DNA of 64,000 nucleotides, taken from Gammaproteobacteria bacterium (lineage in GTDB: Bacteria; Pseudomonadota; Gammaproteobacteria; Steroidobacterales; GCA-2729495). The stretch covers positions 1,352,992 to 1,416,991 of the forward strand of contig CP054183.1 in NCBI GenBank assembly GCA_015709695.1, given 5' to 3'. A model generated the notes under the pieces. That model had not been told where the DNA came from, ran no database searches, and worked only from the letters and a program-made list of their open reading frames with translations. This document shows positions 1 to 9,169 of this stretch, one piece after another. Both the position numbers and the translations under genes were made by a program. Positions within the stretch are counted from its first letter, which is position 1; every line of letters begins with the position of its first letter.

Positions 1-87
1 CCTGCCCGCGTGCGCTGCGCCACCCTGCCCTGGCGGACGCTGCGTGCGGCCCTGGACGGCGCCCGGGAGCCGGTGAGCACGGAGTAA
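1..87 (+). CDS. sufU: SufU-like Fe-S cluster assembly scaffold, C-terminal fragment
   Basis: Only the last 28 codons lie in the window, ending in TAA. The visible segment RVRCATLPWRTLRAAL matches the C-terminal end of SufU/IscU-type scaffolds, where the cysteine of the CATLPW motif is a metal or cluster ligand. It lies 10 bases before sufT, which fits a SUF-type iron-sulfur assembly operon. The rest of the operon lies to the left of the window. Identification rests on a short but characteristic motif plus the neighbour. Confidence 0.75.
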   Translation, partial: PARVRCATLPWRTLRAALDGAREPVSTE

Positions 88-97
88 CGGAGCAATC

Positions 98-652
98 ATG
101 TTTGGCAACGAGAATGAGCCGGTGGTCCTGAAGCGGGATGTGGATACCTTGAGTGTCCCGGCTGGCATCCCCAACCGCCTGTCGAAAGACTCCCTGGTCT
201 ACATCACGCAGGCCATGGGGGGCAGCTTCACCGTGTATTTCGAGGGCAATCTCTACCGCGTTGCGGGCCGTGACGCCGACGCCCTGGGCAAGGAGCCCGC
301 CAGGCTACCGGAGCTCCGGCCGGGCGCAACCGATGGCGAGTTCGAGCAGCTGGTGCTGGACCAGATGCGCACCGTCTATGATCCGGAGATCCCCATCAAC
401 ATCGTCGATCTCGGCCTCGTCTACGAATGCCGGATCGAGAAGTCCGCGGAGACCGATACCCGGTCCATTCACATCAAGATGACGGTGACGGCCCCGGGTT
501 GCGGCATGGGCGAGGTGCTGGTCGAAGAAGTGCGCGAGAAGGTCCGTTTGCTGCCGACGGTGGCCAGTGTCGATGTCGAACTGGTGTTCGACCCGCCATG
601 GAGCATGAGCATGATGTCCGAGGAGGCACGCCTCGAGGCCGGGCTGTTGTAG
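98..652 (+). CDS. sufT: SufT, MIP18/DUF59-family Fe-S assembly factor
   Basis: A 184-residue cytosolic protein of the DUF59 (MIP18) family, as found at the end of SUF operons. SufT proteins help mature iron-sulfur proteins, although the chemistry is not settled. The C-terminal half carries the family core: DPEIPINIVDLGLVYE at about 94-109 and TAPGCGMGEVL at about 130-140, with the conserved cysteine in PGCGMG, then an FDPPW segment. The N-terminal 60 residues form the extra SufT-specific domain. The ATG start has GGAG close upstream. It follows the SufU-like gene by 10 bases, so both are probably co-transcribed. Confidence 0.9.
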   Translation: MFGNENEPVVLKRDVDTLSVPAGIPNRLSKDSLVYITQAMGGSFTVYFEGNLYRVAGRDADALGKEPARLPELRPGATDGEFEQLVLDQMRTVYDPEIPINIVDLGLVYECRIEKSAETDTRSIHIKMTVTAPGCGMGEVLVEEVREKVRLLPTVASVDVELVFDPPWSMSMMSEEARLEAGLL

Positions 653-659
653 GGAACGG

Positions 660-1181
660 GTGGCAGCCAGCAAACGCATCACCCTGCTGCGCCACGCCAA
701 GGCGCAGCAACCTGCGGCCGGAATGGCTGATCGCGATCGCCCCCTGAACGAACGCGGGGAGCAGGATGCACGCATGATCGGCCGCCGGCTCAGGGCAGCG
801 GGAATCCGCCCGTCATTGTTGCTGACCAGCCCGGCCATCCGTGCCCTGCAGACCGCCAGGCTGGTGGCAAGGGAGATTGGCTATCCGCTGGAGTTCCTCC
901 AGCGTGAGGCGGATCTCTACCTCGCCTCGCCTCAGGACATGCTGCAGCTTGTCGCCCGGCAGGACGATGCCTTCAACGACATTCTGCTGTGCGGCCACAA
1001 TCCGGGTATCAGCGAACTCGCCAACCAGCTCACTGGCGCAGGCATAGATCACCTGCCGACCTGCGGGATGGTGGTCATCGAGGCGCAGATCAGCAGCTGG
1101 TCCGGCCTGCCTGCCGGCGGCAGGCTGTGCCGGTTCGAATCCCCGCAGGCTGGCGATATCGGGGATCAGCGAGAGAACTGA
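660..1181 (+). CDS. sixA: SixA-type phosphohistidine phosphatase
   Basis: A 173-residue histidine phosphatase. The N-terminal motif LLRHAKA holds the RHG-type catalytic histidine in the form typical of SixA. A second conserved histidine is in the segment LLCGHNPGISEL at about 109-120. SixA enzymes remove phosphate from histidine on phosphotransfer proteins; the substrate here cannot be read from the sequence. The start is GTG, 7 bases after the sufT stop, so it may be the last gene of the SUF transcript. It faces sppA across a 33-base gap that holds a GC-rich hairpin. Confidence 0.85.
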   Translation: MAASKRITLLRHAKAQQPAAGMADRDRPLNERGEQDARMIGRRLRAAGIRPSLLLTSPAIRALQTARLVAREIGYPLEFLQREADLYLASPQDMLQLVARQDDAFNDILLCGHNPGISELANQLTGAGIDHLPTCGMVVIEAQISSWSGLPAGGRLCRFESPQAGDIGDQREN

Positions 1182-1182
1182 A

Positions 1183-1200
1183 CGCAGGCGCGGGCCTGCG
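1183..1200. terminator. GC-rich hairpin between convergent sixA and sppA
   Basis: A perfect 7-bp inverted repeat, CGCAGGC at 1183-1189 and GCCTGCG at 1194-1200 with a 4-base loop, fills the short gap between sixA and sppA, which converge here. No T-run follows on either side, so it is not a canonical intrinsic terminator. It could act as a bidirectional 3' end or stabilise the messages. Confidence 0.4.
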
Positions 1201-1214
1201 CGCATCCACTGCCG

Positions 1215-3077
1215 TCAGTTGGCCACGCAGGAGCAGAGCATGTAGATGCCGCGCGGGTCGTTGAATGCAGCGAATGCCTCGAGCTGGCGTTGCGCCTCCC
1301 GTTTCAGGCGTTCGAGGCCGCTGGCCTCGCGGTGGCCCATGCGCACCCCCATGTGCCTTGCATTCTCGAGCAGGTGCACGGAGTACTGCTCCAGGAGCCT
1401 GGCTGGCCAGGCCAGTTCGGGCTCCACATACTGCACGCCGAAGGCCCCGTCCTCCAGACCCGCCCGCCTGGCAGCGGCATCGATGGCTGCTGGCAGGTCG
1501 CCCAGGGAATCCACCAGTCCCAGGTCCTTGGCATCGCTGCCGATCCATACGCGGCCTCGGGCGATGGCGTCGACGCGCTCCGGATCCATCTTGCGGGCTT
1601 CGGCGACGCTGCTGACGAAAATACGGTAGGCGTCCTGCACCGACTGCTGCAGGACATCGCGGGCTTCCGCACCCAGAGGCCGGTCCAGGCGCAGCTGACC
1701 GGCCAGGCGGGTGGTGCCAAAGCCGTCGACGTGGATGCCAAGCGCATCGAGCCCGCGGTCGATCGTCGGCACCATCGCGCCCACGCCGATTGAGCCGGTG
1801 ATGGTGGCTTCGTCGGCCCAGATCTCGTCGGCTGCCATGGCGATGTAGTAGCCGCCGGATGCCGCCAGGCCGCCCATCGACACCACCAGCGGCTTGCCGG
1901 TCGCCTTGAGTTCACGCAGTTCGTCCAGCACGACTTCGGAAGCGAACATGCTTCCCCCGGGGCTGTCCACCCGCAGCACCACGGCCTTGATGCTGTCGTC
2001 GTCACTGGCCTGGCGGATCAGGCCCGCCAGTGTGTCGCCACCCACTTCGCCCGGAGGAGCCTCGCCATCCACGATCTGGCCGGAGGCAACGATGACGCCG
2101 ATGCTGTCTTCATGGCCAAGGCCCGGACGCGTGCGGCGCAGCGCTGCCAGGTACTGCCGGTAGTCGATGCTGTTGTAGCCATCCTCACCCAGCTCATCGC
2201 CCTCCCCCACCTGGCCGATCATGTACTCGCGGAAATCCTGGCGGCTCATCAGGTCGTCCACGAGGTGGCGATCCTTCGCCACCCGGGATGCGGAGCCGCC
2301 GGCCGCCTGCAGGTAGGTGGCAAAATTGTTGGCATAGTCGTCCAGGGCACCGGGCTCGAGCTTGCGCGCAGAGACGACGTCACGCTGGTAGCTGCCCCAC
2401 ATGGACTGCAGCCACTGGCGACTCGCTCGCTTGTCGTCCTCGGACATGTCGTCGCGTATGAAGGGCTCCACGAATGACTTGTACTCGCCAACCCGGAACA
2501 CGTTGACATCGATTCGCAGCTTGTCGAGGACGGCCTTGAGGAAGGTGCGGTAGTAGCCGAAGCCGTCCACATACACCATCCCCAGGTCATTCAGGTAGAC
2601 CTCGTCAGCCTGCGCCGCGAGGTAGTACTGGCCCTGCTCGTAGGAATCACCCAGCGCGATGACCTTCTTGCCCTCGGCACGCACCTTGCCAATGGCCCTG
2701 GCGACGGCCTTCAGTTCAGGCAGGCCGCCCCCCTCGAGCTGCTCCAGGCGCAGGACCACTGCCTTGATCCGCTCATCGGTGGCCGCCGCCTCCAGGCTAT
2801 CCACCAGATCGCGCAGCAGCACTTGCCGCACGCCATCGCCCTGCAGCTCCCCCAGCACGCGGCTCAATGGATCACCCGCGAGCTGCTCCACGAGCTCGCC
2901 CTGCGGATCCACCAGCAATGCAGCCGAACCCGGGACATGCACCGGCGGGCCGGATATGCCGGCGAGGAAGACACCGAAGACCAGCAGCAGCAGGATCAGG
3001 TGCAGGACCCGCCGCAGGCCGTTGAGTGCCCGCCAGATACCACCCAGGAAACGAAAGACGATATTGCTCTTGGCCAT
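1215..3077 (-). CDS. sppA: Signal peptide peptidase SppA, long (67 kDa) type
   Basis: A 620-residue inner-membrane serine protease of family S49 that degrades cleaved signal peptides. A single membrane segment lies at about 24-43, and two tandem S49 domains follow. The Ser-Lys dyad is visible: K200 in GEYKSFVEPF of the first domain and S407 in GGLAASGGYYIA of the second, the arrangement known for E. coli SppA. I chose the ATG at 3077 (MAKSNIVF) because the upstream codons do not look like protein. It lies 20 bases downstream of the sugar-dehydrogenase-like gene and may be the last gene of that transcript. Confidence 0.93.
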   Translation of the reverse strand: MAKSNIVFRFLGGIWRALNGLRRVLHLILLLLVFGVFLAGISGPPVHVPGSAALLVDPQGELVEQLAGDPLSRVLGELQGDGVRQVLLRDLVDSLEAAATDERIKAVVLRLEQLEGGGLPELKAVARAIGKVRAEGKKVIALGDSYEQGQYYLAAQADEVYLNDLGMVYVDGFGYYRTFLKAVLDKLRIDVNVFRVGEYKSFVEPFIRDDMSEDDKRASRQWLQSMWGSYQRDVVSARKLEPGALDDYANNFATYLQAAGGSASRVAKDRHLVDDLMSRQDFREYMIGQVGEGDELGEDGYNSIDYRQYLAALRRTRPGLGHEDSIGVIVASGQIVDGEAPPGEVGGDTLAGLIRQASDDDSIKAVVLRVDSPGGSMFASEVVLDELRELKATGKPLVVSMGGLAASGGYYIAMAADEIWADEATITGSIGVGAMVPTIDRGLDALGIHVDGFGTTRLAGQLRLDRPLGAEARDVLQQSVQDAYRIFVSSVAEARKMDPERVDAIARGRVWIGSDAKDLGLVDSLGDLPAAIDAAARRAGLEDGAFGVQYVEPELAWPARLLEQYSVHLLENARHMGVRMGHREASGLERLKREAQRQLEAFAAFNDPRGIYMLCSCVAN

Positions 3078-3097
3078 GGAAATCCCCGCTCGTGCCC

Positions 3098-4201
3098 TCA
3101 ATCTGCGCTGCGATAGCTGATGCGGTAGATCGCACCCGCCGTGTCGTCACTCACCAGCAAGGAGCCGTCCGGCGCAACCAGCAAGTCCACCGGCCGGCCG
3201 AGGACCTGATCGCCATCCAGGAAGCCTTCGATGAACGGCTCGTAGGCGACGGCCTTGCCCTTCTCCATGCGCACCAGCGATACCCGGTAGCCGGTGCGCC
3301 CAGCCTCCTTGCTGCGGTTCCATGAGCCATGCTCGGCAATGAGCACCTGGCCGCGGAAACCCGCGGGGAACATGCTGCCCGTGTAGAAGCGCAGGCCGAG
3401 CGCTGCCACGTGCGGGCCCAGGGCCTGTACCGGCGCAACCGCATCCTTGCACTGGCCCAGGCCACCGAACTCCGGATCGCTGATCGTGCCTCCATGGCAG
3501 TACGGGAAACCGAAATCCAGGCCGGGCCTGGTGGCGTGGTTCAGCTCATCGGGTGGTCGATCGTCACCGAGCATGTCACGCCCGTTGTCGGTGAACCACA
3601 TGTCCCCATTGCCAGGATCCCAGGTGAAGCCCACCGAATTACGGACGCCCCGAGCGAAATACTCCCGACCGGAGCCGTCGGGATTCATGCGCAGGATGGC
3701 GCCGAAGTCGGGCTCGTTGCAGACATTGCAGGGTGCGCCCAGCGACACGTACAGCTTGTCATCCGGCCCGAAAGCGAGATACCGCCAGCTGTGCAGCATA
3801 CCCTTGGTCGGCAGGTTATCGACGACCACCGTCGGTGCAGGCGGCCGCTCCAGCCGGGATTCGATGCCATCGAAACGCAGGATCCGCTCCGGTTCCGCCA
3901 CGTACAGCGCGCCGTCGCGGAAGGCGATGCCGTTGGGCATCTTCAGGCCCTCCGCCAGCACCAACGTCTGCGCTGAGCCACCGAGGGCGCCACGAACCGC
4001 ATACACCTTGCCGCCGCGCTGCGTACCGACGAACAGGGTGCCGGCCCTCCCCATGGCCATGGAGCGCGCGCCGGGCACCGGTGCCAGCAGCTCCGCCGCG
4101 AACCCGGGGGGCAGCTTGAGGTGTCCCGGCAAGGCCCCCTGCGCCATCCCGGCCACTGGCAGCAGGGTGAGCAGGCAGGGCAACCAGCGTCGAATCCACA
4201 T
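3098..4201 (-). CDS. PQQ-dependent sugar (sorbosone) dehydrogenase-like beta-propeller protein, secreted
   Basis: A 367-residue protein with a clear signal peptide (about 1-21, cleavage likely after AGMAQ). The rest resembles the GSDH/L-sorbosone dehydrogenase family: soluble PQQ-linked, six-bladed propeller proteins in the periplasm. Supporting segments are YVSLGAPCNVC, MWFTDNGRDMLGDD, DELNH and FGFPYCHGG, all typical of this family. The substrate cannot be inferred, and the family includes members not shown to oxidise sugars. It starts 22 bases after dctM, which suggests a link with whatever the TRAP transporter imports. Upstream in-frame codons were rejected as non-coding. Confidence 0.8.
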   Translation of the reverse strand: MWIRRWLPCLLTLLPVAGMAQGALPGHLKLPPGFAAELLAPVPGARSMAMGRAGTLFVGTQRGGKVYAVRGALGGSAQTLVLAEGLKMPNGIAFRDGALYVAEPERILRFDGIESRLERPPAPTVVVDNLPTKGMLHSWRYLAFGPDDKLYVSLGAPCNVCNEPDFGAILRMNPDGSGREYFARGVRNSVGFTWDPGNGDMWFTDNGRDMLGDDRPPDELNHATRPGLDFGFPYCHGGTISDPEFGGLGQCKDAVAPVQALGPHVAALGLRFYTGSMFPAGFRGQVLIAEHGSWNRSKEAGRTGYRVSLVRMEKGKAVAYEPFIEGFLDGDQVLGRPVDLLVAPDGSLLVSDDTAGAIYRISYRSAD

Positions 4202-4223
4202 TGAAATGCCTTTCGCCGCCTGG

Positions 4224-5477
4224 CTAGCGGTGCAGCAATGCCAGCGAGACCTGTGGCAGGAATGTAATGACCAGGACCGTCCCCAGCAATACCAGAAGGA
4301 AGGGCAATGTTGCGCGATACACCCCGAGGATCGGCTTGTCGAAGCGATAACCCGCAACCACCAGATTGCGGCCCATTGGCGGCGCGAGGTATCCCAGTTC
4401 CATGTTGGCAACGAACAGGATGCCCAGGTGGACCGGGTCGATGCCATAGCGTGATGCGACGGGAGCGATCAGCGGCACCACCAGCACCAATGCGGCAAAC
4501 ATGTCCAGCACCGCACCGATGAGCAGCAGGAAGACGAAAAGCAGCGCCATGAAACCCACTGGACCGCCGACATACTGCGTCACCAGGCCAACGAGTCTCT
4601 CGGGCACCTCGGCATCGATCATCACGTTGGTGGATGCCATGGAGACCCCGAGGATGAGCAGCACGGCACCGACCAGGATCATCGACTGGCGGGCAATATG
4701 CGGCAGGCGGCTGATGGCAATGTCCCGCCGGATGACCACCTCCGTCACCAGTACGTACACGGCCGTGACGGCCGCGGCCTCGGAAACCGCGAAGACACCA
4801 CCGTAGATTCCGCCGAGGACGATGACCGGCAGTGGAAGGTCCATCCAGCTCTCGCGCAGGGCGAGACCGACCTCCCGCCACGAGAACTGGCTGATCGGCA
4901 CGCGGATGTGGCGGTTCACCCAGAGGCAGTAGGCGCCAAGGCAGACGATCATGAGGGTGCCGGGTACCACACCGGCAATGAACATGTCATCGATCGACGT
5001 CTCGGTGATGACGCCATAGAGGATCAGCGGCAAGGACGGCGCGAAGAGCAGGCCGAGGCAACCCGCCGAGGTGATGAGGCCGAGGCTGAAGTCCTCGCTG
5101 TAGCCTGCCTGTGTCAGGGCCGGGTACAGCGCCGCTCCCAGGGCGATGATGGTGACCCCGGAGCCGCCGGTGAATGCCGTGAACAGTGCGCAAGCCGCGA
5201 TGGAAACGAGGGCAACGCCCCCGGGCATCCAGCCCATCAGCGCCGTCGTGATACGCACCAGCCGCGCCGGTGCGCGGCTTTCCGCCAGCACGTAGCCGGC
5301 GAAGGTGAACAGCGGAATTGCCAGCAGGATCGGTGTTTCCGCAAGGCCGAGCACTTCGATGGCGATGGCCGAGAGCGGAATGTCCGCACTGCGGAAGCCG
5401 GCTATGGCTCCGGCGGCGATGACCGCGAACAGCGGTGTCCCCAGCAGTGTCAGCAGCAACAGCAGGGCCGGCGCCAT
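4224..5477 (-). CDS. dctM: TRAP transporter large permease, DctM family
   Basis: A 417-residue, strongly hydrophobic protein with about twelve membrane segments. It is the large subunit of a tripartite ATP-independent periplasmic transporter, which imports organic acids or related solutes using an ion gradient. Length and segments such as ILLAIPLFTFAGYVLAES and SSGGLITS-like loops fit DctM. The ATG at 5477 overlaps the dctQ stop by one base (TGATG), giving translational coupling. The longer in-frame extension to 5660 only covers dctQ sequence and was rejected. Confidence 0.92.
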   Translation of the reverse strand: MAPALLLLLTLLGTPLFAVIAAGAIAGFRSADIPLSAIAIEVLGLAETPILLAIPLFTFAGYVLAESRAPARLVRITTALMGWMPGGVALVSIAACALFTAFTGGSGVTIIALGAALYPALTQAGYSEDFSLGLITSAGCLGLLFAPSLPLILYGVITETSIDDMFIAGVVPGTLMIVCLGAYCLWVNRHIRVPISQFSWREVGLALRESWMDLPLPVIVLGGIYGGVFAVSEAAAVTAVYVLVTEVVIRRDIAISRLPHIARQSMILVGAVLLILGVSMASTNVMIDAEVPERLVGLVTQYVGGPVGFMALLFVFLLLIGAVLDMFAALVLVVPLIAPVASRYGIDPVHLGILFVANMELGYLAPPMGRNLVVAGYRFDKPILGVYRATLPFLLVLLGTVLVITFLPQVSLALLHR

Positions 5478-5995
5478 CAGCCGTCCCCGGCCTTCGACCC
5501 GGCATGACGCCAGGCGTCGAGGCTGCTGAGCGCGTAACGCCAAGCAAGCAGCACGAATGCGACAGGCAGGATCGCCTGGATGGTCCAGGCTGGCAGCTGC
5601 CCGCCAAACGCCCGGTCGTCGATCTCCATGGAACCGGCCACGAAGCCGTACGAGGCCCACGCCAGCACCGCACAGACGAGCGCCACGAAACCATTCGTCG
5701 CCATGCCGACCCAGCCCTGCCAGGTGCGGGGCAGGTAGCGGGAAAGGACATCGATGCTGACGTGGCGTTGCTCGCCGCTGGCTGCCACTGCTCCGGCCAT
5801 GGTCACCCAGAGGACCATGATGCGCAGCGCCTCATCGGCCCAGCTGAACCCGGACCCCAGCAGGTTGCGCATGAGGATCTGTGTGGCCGCAAGGCCGATC
5901 ATGGCGACAACCAGCACCGTCAGCACCGCAGTCTCGACCAGCCTGCCAAGATGCGCGGCCCGATCAAGCCAGTGTACCCGGAGCGGCTGCATCAC
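5477..5995 (-). CDS. dctQ: TRAP transporter small permease, DctQ family
   Basis: A 172-residue membrane protein with four predicted helices. It contains the DctQ hallmark ADEALRIMVLWVTMAGA and a following RHVSIDVL segment. Together with DctM it forms the membrane part of the TRAP transporter. It overlaps dctP upstream by four bases (ATGA) and dctM downstream by one base, so the three genes are translationally coupled. Confidence 0.9.
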   Translation of the reverse strand: MMQPLRVHWLDRAAHLGRLVETAVLTVLVVAMIGLAATQILMRNLLGSGFSWADEALRIMVLWVTMAGAVAASGEQRHVSIDVLSRYLPRTWQGWVGMATNGFVALVCAVLAWASYGFVAGSMEIDDRAFGGQLPAWTIQAILPVAFVLLAWRYALSSLDAWRHAGSKAGDG

Positions 5996-7026
5996 TGCCT
6001 GCCGGCGGCGCCTGCCCTTGCCGGCTGTGCCTGGCGGTACTCCCGCAGGTACGCATCCACCTGCGCCCGCAGGGCAACGTGATAGGTGCCCTCGCGGCCA
6101 AGCTGCTGATTCGCCTCAGCCACGGCGCTGCGCCAGGCACGCAGGTCCTCAGGCGTGGCATCGACGATGGTGATGCCGCTCGCCACCAGGGCTTTCACGG
6201 CCGCATCCTCGTCGCTGGCGGTCTGCTGATCGAGGCGCCGGTAGACATCCCCCATCACCTTGCGAAACACCGCCTGGTCAGCGGGGCTGAGCTTCGAGAA
6301 TGGCGCGGCATCCACGGCCATCAGACCCATGGTGTACATCAGCGGTACACGAGTCATGTACTTCACCCGGGTGTGCCATTGAAGCGCAATGACTCCCACT
6401 GGCGGTGCGGCGACGATGTCCAGCAGCCCGGTCTGCAGCCCGGTCAGTACGTCGGTCACGGGCAAGACCACCGGCGAGAGTCGCAGTGCCTCCATGGCTG
6501 CCGTGCTCACCCGGTCGCCCTCTGGTACCCAGATCTTCCGGCCCCGCATGTCGGCGGTGGTGCTGACCGGCTGGCGGGAAAAAATCCTCGCGAACCCGCC
6601 ACCCGCCATGCCGAAAGAAACGAAACCGGCCTCCTCGAGCCCCTTGGCGATGACGGGGTCCATGCGCTGGCGGACATATTCGACCTCGGCCAGCGATTCG
6701 AAGGTCAGCGGCAGGCCGTAGACGACGATGTCGGGATAGCGCTCGACGAGACCGTTGGCAGTGAAGGCACCACCCTGCAGCTGCCCGATGCGGATCTTGC
6801 GCAGCACCTGCTTCTCGTTGCCCATGACGCCGCCACCATAGAGCTTGATGACGACGCGCCCCCCGGTCTGGCTCTTGATTTCCGTGGCGGCCGCACGGAT
6901 CGCCTGCATCCACTCGGACCCCTCGGGGGCCACCGACGCAAGCTTGAATTCCGCGCCGCTGGTCACGCTGGCCCATAGCAGGCACGCCAGTGTCATGCCG
7001 ACAAGATCCCGGATCTTCCGCCCCAT
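5992..7026 (-). CDS. dctP: TRAP transporter substrate-binding protein, DctP family
   Basis: A 344-residue periplasmic binding protein with a signal peptide (about 1-25, cleavage near TSGA). Family features include the start KLASVAPEGSEW, GGRVVIKLYGGGVMGNE and the TGLQTGLLDIVAAPP region near the ligand arginine site. The ligand is not predictable by eye. I prefer the ATG at 7026, which has GGGAGAG six bases upstream. An in-frame ATG at 7059 overlaps the stop of the TatT gene (TGATG) and would add 11 residues. The TatT gene just upstream suggests the TRAP-T (TatP-like) subgroup. Confidence 0.9.
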   Translation of the reverse strand: MGRKIRDLVGMTLACLLWASVTSGAEFKLASVAPEGSEWMQAIRAAATEIKSQTGGRVVIKLYGGGVMGNEKQVLRKIRIGQLQGGAFTANGLVERYPDIVVYGLPLTFESLAEVEYVRQRMDPVIAKGLEEAGFVSFGMAGGGFARIFSRQPVSTTADMRGRKIWVPEGDRVSTAAMEALRLSPVVLPVTDVLTGLQTGLLDIVAAPPVGVIALQWHTRVKYMTRVPLMYTMGLMAVDAAPFSKLSPADQAVFRKVMGDVYRRLDQQTASDEDAAVKALVASGITIVDATPEDLRAWRSAVAEANQQLGREGTYHVALRAQVDAYLREYRQAQPARAGAAGRQ

Positions 7027-7058
7027 CGATTCTCTCCCGAGCCTTCCAGGACCCGCCA

Positions 7059-7973
7059 TCAGAAATAGTCGTCGGCCGATGCCAGCAGGTCCCGTGCCTG
7101 CGCCTGGGCCAGGGTATTGAAGAGCGTCAGGCCCTCCTGGCGCGGGGACGCATCCAGCACCTCCCGCAGCAGGCGATCATGCAGGTCGCGGTCATATACC
7201 ATGCGTGCGTAGCTGCGTGCGAACTCCACCTTGGCTGACAGGTCACGCCCGCCGCTGATCTCGATGGCCCGCTCGAAGTAGGCACGGCCAACCTCGGGTC
7301 TGCCACCCAGCGCTTCGGGTCTCAGGGTGTTGAGGATACCGAGATACATGTTGATTCCGGCGGGATTCGGTGCGCCTGGCATGTCGAGCAGCCGCTGCAG
7401 CGCATGCTCGACCTTGGGCAGGCCGGCAATGGCTGCCCAGTCACCGCTGTGGGCACGGATGAAGGCCAGCGAGCCGACACAGTAGCTGTAGAGGGCTCCG
7501 GCATCACCCGGACGGAGACGATCGACGGCCGCTGCATAGGCGTCGTACGTCATCTCGTCCAGCTGGCAGGCCTGCCGGTCTGCGGCACAGATGGCGCGTG
7601 CGCCGTATTCGCGCGCACGCATCGTCAGGGATGCAGACCGCTGCTCCTCGTGCACGAAGGCCACGCCGTATGCGGCGTAGAGCTGCGCGGCGGCCTCCAG
7701 GTAGCGAGGGTTGTCGGGCTCGCTGCGAACCAGGGCATCCAGCAGGATCAGATAGGCCGGAGTGCCCTCGCGCACCAGTTCGGGATCGTCCTGATTGAGT
7801 ATGGCCTGCGACAGGCCGTCCGCGAACCGTGTCGTCGCCGCCCCGGCAAGTGCGGCGCAGCCGACCGGACCCATGGCAGGCAATGCGCCTGCCAGGATCA
7901 GCAGCAACGCGCCGGCCGGCCTGCGGCGGCTCTGCCACAAGCCCTGGCCGAAGCCAGGCAGGATTCCGACCAT
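7059..7973 (-). CDS. tatT: TRAP-associated T-component lipoprotein (TatT family)
   Basis: A 304-residue predicted lipoprotein. A hydrophobic leader ends in GPVGC with the lipidated Cys at position 39. The body is all-helical and TPR-like (for example LYAAYGVAF, ARAYFERAI-type and KVEFARSYARMVYDRDL segments). This matches the TatT family, known from Treponema as a trimeric lipoprotein that associates with the TRAP binding protein and may help move hydrophobic ligands across the periplasm. It sits directly before dctP, as expected for TRAP-T operons. Only 16 bases separate it from rplS. The ATG at 7973 was chosen because it precedes the leader directly. Confidence 0.82.
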   Translation of the reverse strand: MVGILPGFGQGLWQSRRRPAGALLLILAGALPAMGPVGCAALAGAATTRFADGLSQAILNQDDPELVREGTPAYLILLDALVRSEPDNPRYLEAAAQLYAAYGVAFVHEEQRSASLTMRAREYGARAICAADRQACQLDEMTYDAYAAAVDRLRPGDAGALYSYCVGSLAFIRAHSGDWAAIAGLPKVEHALQRLLDMPGAPNPAGINMYLGILNTLRPEALGGRPEVGRAYFERAIEISGGRDLSAKVEFARSYARMVYDRDLHDRLLREVLDASPRQEGLTLFNTLAQAQARDLLASADDYF

Positions 7974-7989
7974 CGGGCAGTCGCCCCGG

Positions 7990-8334
7990 TCAGACTCGTT
8001 CCTTGATACGGGCAGACTTGCCGCTGCGCTCGCGCAGGAAATACAGCTTGCCGCGCCTGACGTCACCGCGACGCTTGACCTTGATTTCCGCGACCCCCGG
8101 GCTGTAGGTGGGGAAGACGCGCTCGACGCCTTCGCCATGGGAAATCTTGCGCACCGTGAACGAGGAGTTGGCGCCGCGGTTGCGCTTGGCGATCACCACA
8201 CCCTCGTAGGCCTGCAGGCGCTCGCGCCCGCCCTCCTTCACCCGCACCTGCACGACGACCGTGTCGCCGGGTGCGAACTCGGGAACCTGCCGCTGCATGA
8301 GTTCGGCTTCAAGCTGTTGCATGATCTTGCTCAT
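7990..8334 (-). CDS. rplS: 50S ribosomal protein L19
   Basis: A 114-residue protein with the full L19 signature, including [27 protein letters not shown] and [19 protein letters not shown]19 sits at the 30S-50S interface. It is the last gene of the conserved order rpsP-rimM-trmD-rplS and starts 58 bases after trmD. The TatT/TRAP genes follow after a gap of only 16 bases without any obvious terminator. Confidence 0.98.
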   Translation of the reverse strand: MSKIMQQLEAELMQRQVPEFAPGDTVVVQVRVKEGGRERLQAYEGVVIAKRNRGANSSFTVRKISHGEGVERVFPTYSPGVAEIKVKRRGDVRRGKLYFLRERSGKSARIKERV

Positions 8335-8392
8335 CGTCTTTCACCTTCGTCGTGCTGCGCAGCCGCTCACGGCTCCGCTTCGTTGAATTTGC

Positions 8393-9157
8393 TCAATCTC
8401 CGCCAGGAGTCCGGTCGTGCTCGGCGAGAAACTCCCCGAGCAAACCCTGCTCCTCATCCGTCAGCTGCCTGCCCCGCAGCAGGTCTGGGCGACGCAACTG
8501 CGTGCGTCCCAATGCCTGCTTCAGACGCCATCTGCGGATGGCCTCGTGATTGCCTTCGACCAGGACCGCCGGCACCCGCCGACCGTCATCGAGCACCTCC
8601 GGTCGCGTGTAGTGCGGAAAGTCCAGGAGATGCCCGCCGAACGAATCCGCCTCCGCGGAGCCTTCGTCCCCCAGTGTCCCGGGCAGCAGCCTGACGATCG
8701 CGTCGATCACCGCCATGGCCGCCACCTCGCCGCCACTGAGCACAAAGTCACCCAGCGAAATTTCACAGTCCGCCTCCGCCTCCACCAGGCGCTCGTCGAA
8801 CCCCTCGTAACGCCCGCAGACCAGGACCAGACCAGGCCACGAGCCCATTTCACGTGCCATGGCCTGGTCGAACCGCCGACCCTGCGGTCCCAGGAAGGCG
8901 ACCCTGGCTCCGGCCGGCAATTCGGCCCGTGCTGCCTGAATCGCATCCCGCCACGGCGCGACCTTCAGCACCATGCCCGGACCACCCCCGTAGGGGCGAT
9001 CATCGACGCAACGGTGCGGGCCCTCCGCGAAGTCCCGGGGGTTGATGCAGGCAACCTCCGCTATTCCGCCGGACAATGCCCGGCCGCAAACGCCAAAACC
9101 CGCTACCGCGGCCACCATGTCAGGAAACAGCGTCACCACGCGGACCCGCATCGCCAT
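8393..9157 (-). CDS. trmD: tRNA (guanine37-N1)-methyltransferase
   Basis: A 254-residue SPOUT methyltransferase that makes m1G37 in tRNAs reading CNN and some other codons, preventing +1 frameshifts. The motifs are intact: VVTLFPDM at the N-terminus, DRPYGGGPGMV, VCGRYEGFDER and the trefoil-knot segment ISLGDFVLSGGE. Two ATGs lie at the start (MAMR); the first is used here. The rimM gene ends 12 bases upstream. Confidence 0.98.
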   Translation of the reverse strand: MAMRVRVVTLFPDMVAAVAGFGVCGRALSGGIAEVACINPRDFAEGPHRCVDDRPYGGGPGMVLKVAPWRDAIQAARAELPAGARVAFLGPQGRRFDQAMAREMGSWPGLVLVCGRYEGFDERLVEAEADCEISLGDFVLSGGEVAAMAVIDAIVRLLPGTLGDEGSAEADSFGGHLLDFPHYTRPEVLDDGRRVPAVLVEGNHEAIRRWRLKQALGRTQLRRPDLLRGRQLTDEEQGLLGEFLAEHDRTPGGD

Positions 9158-9169
9158 CAGCCCGCCGTC

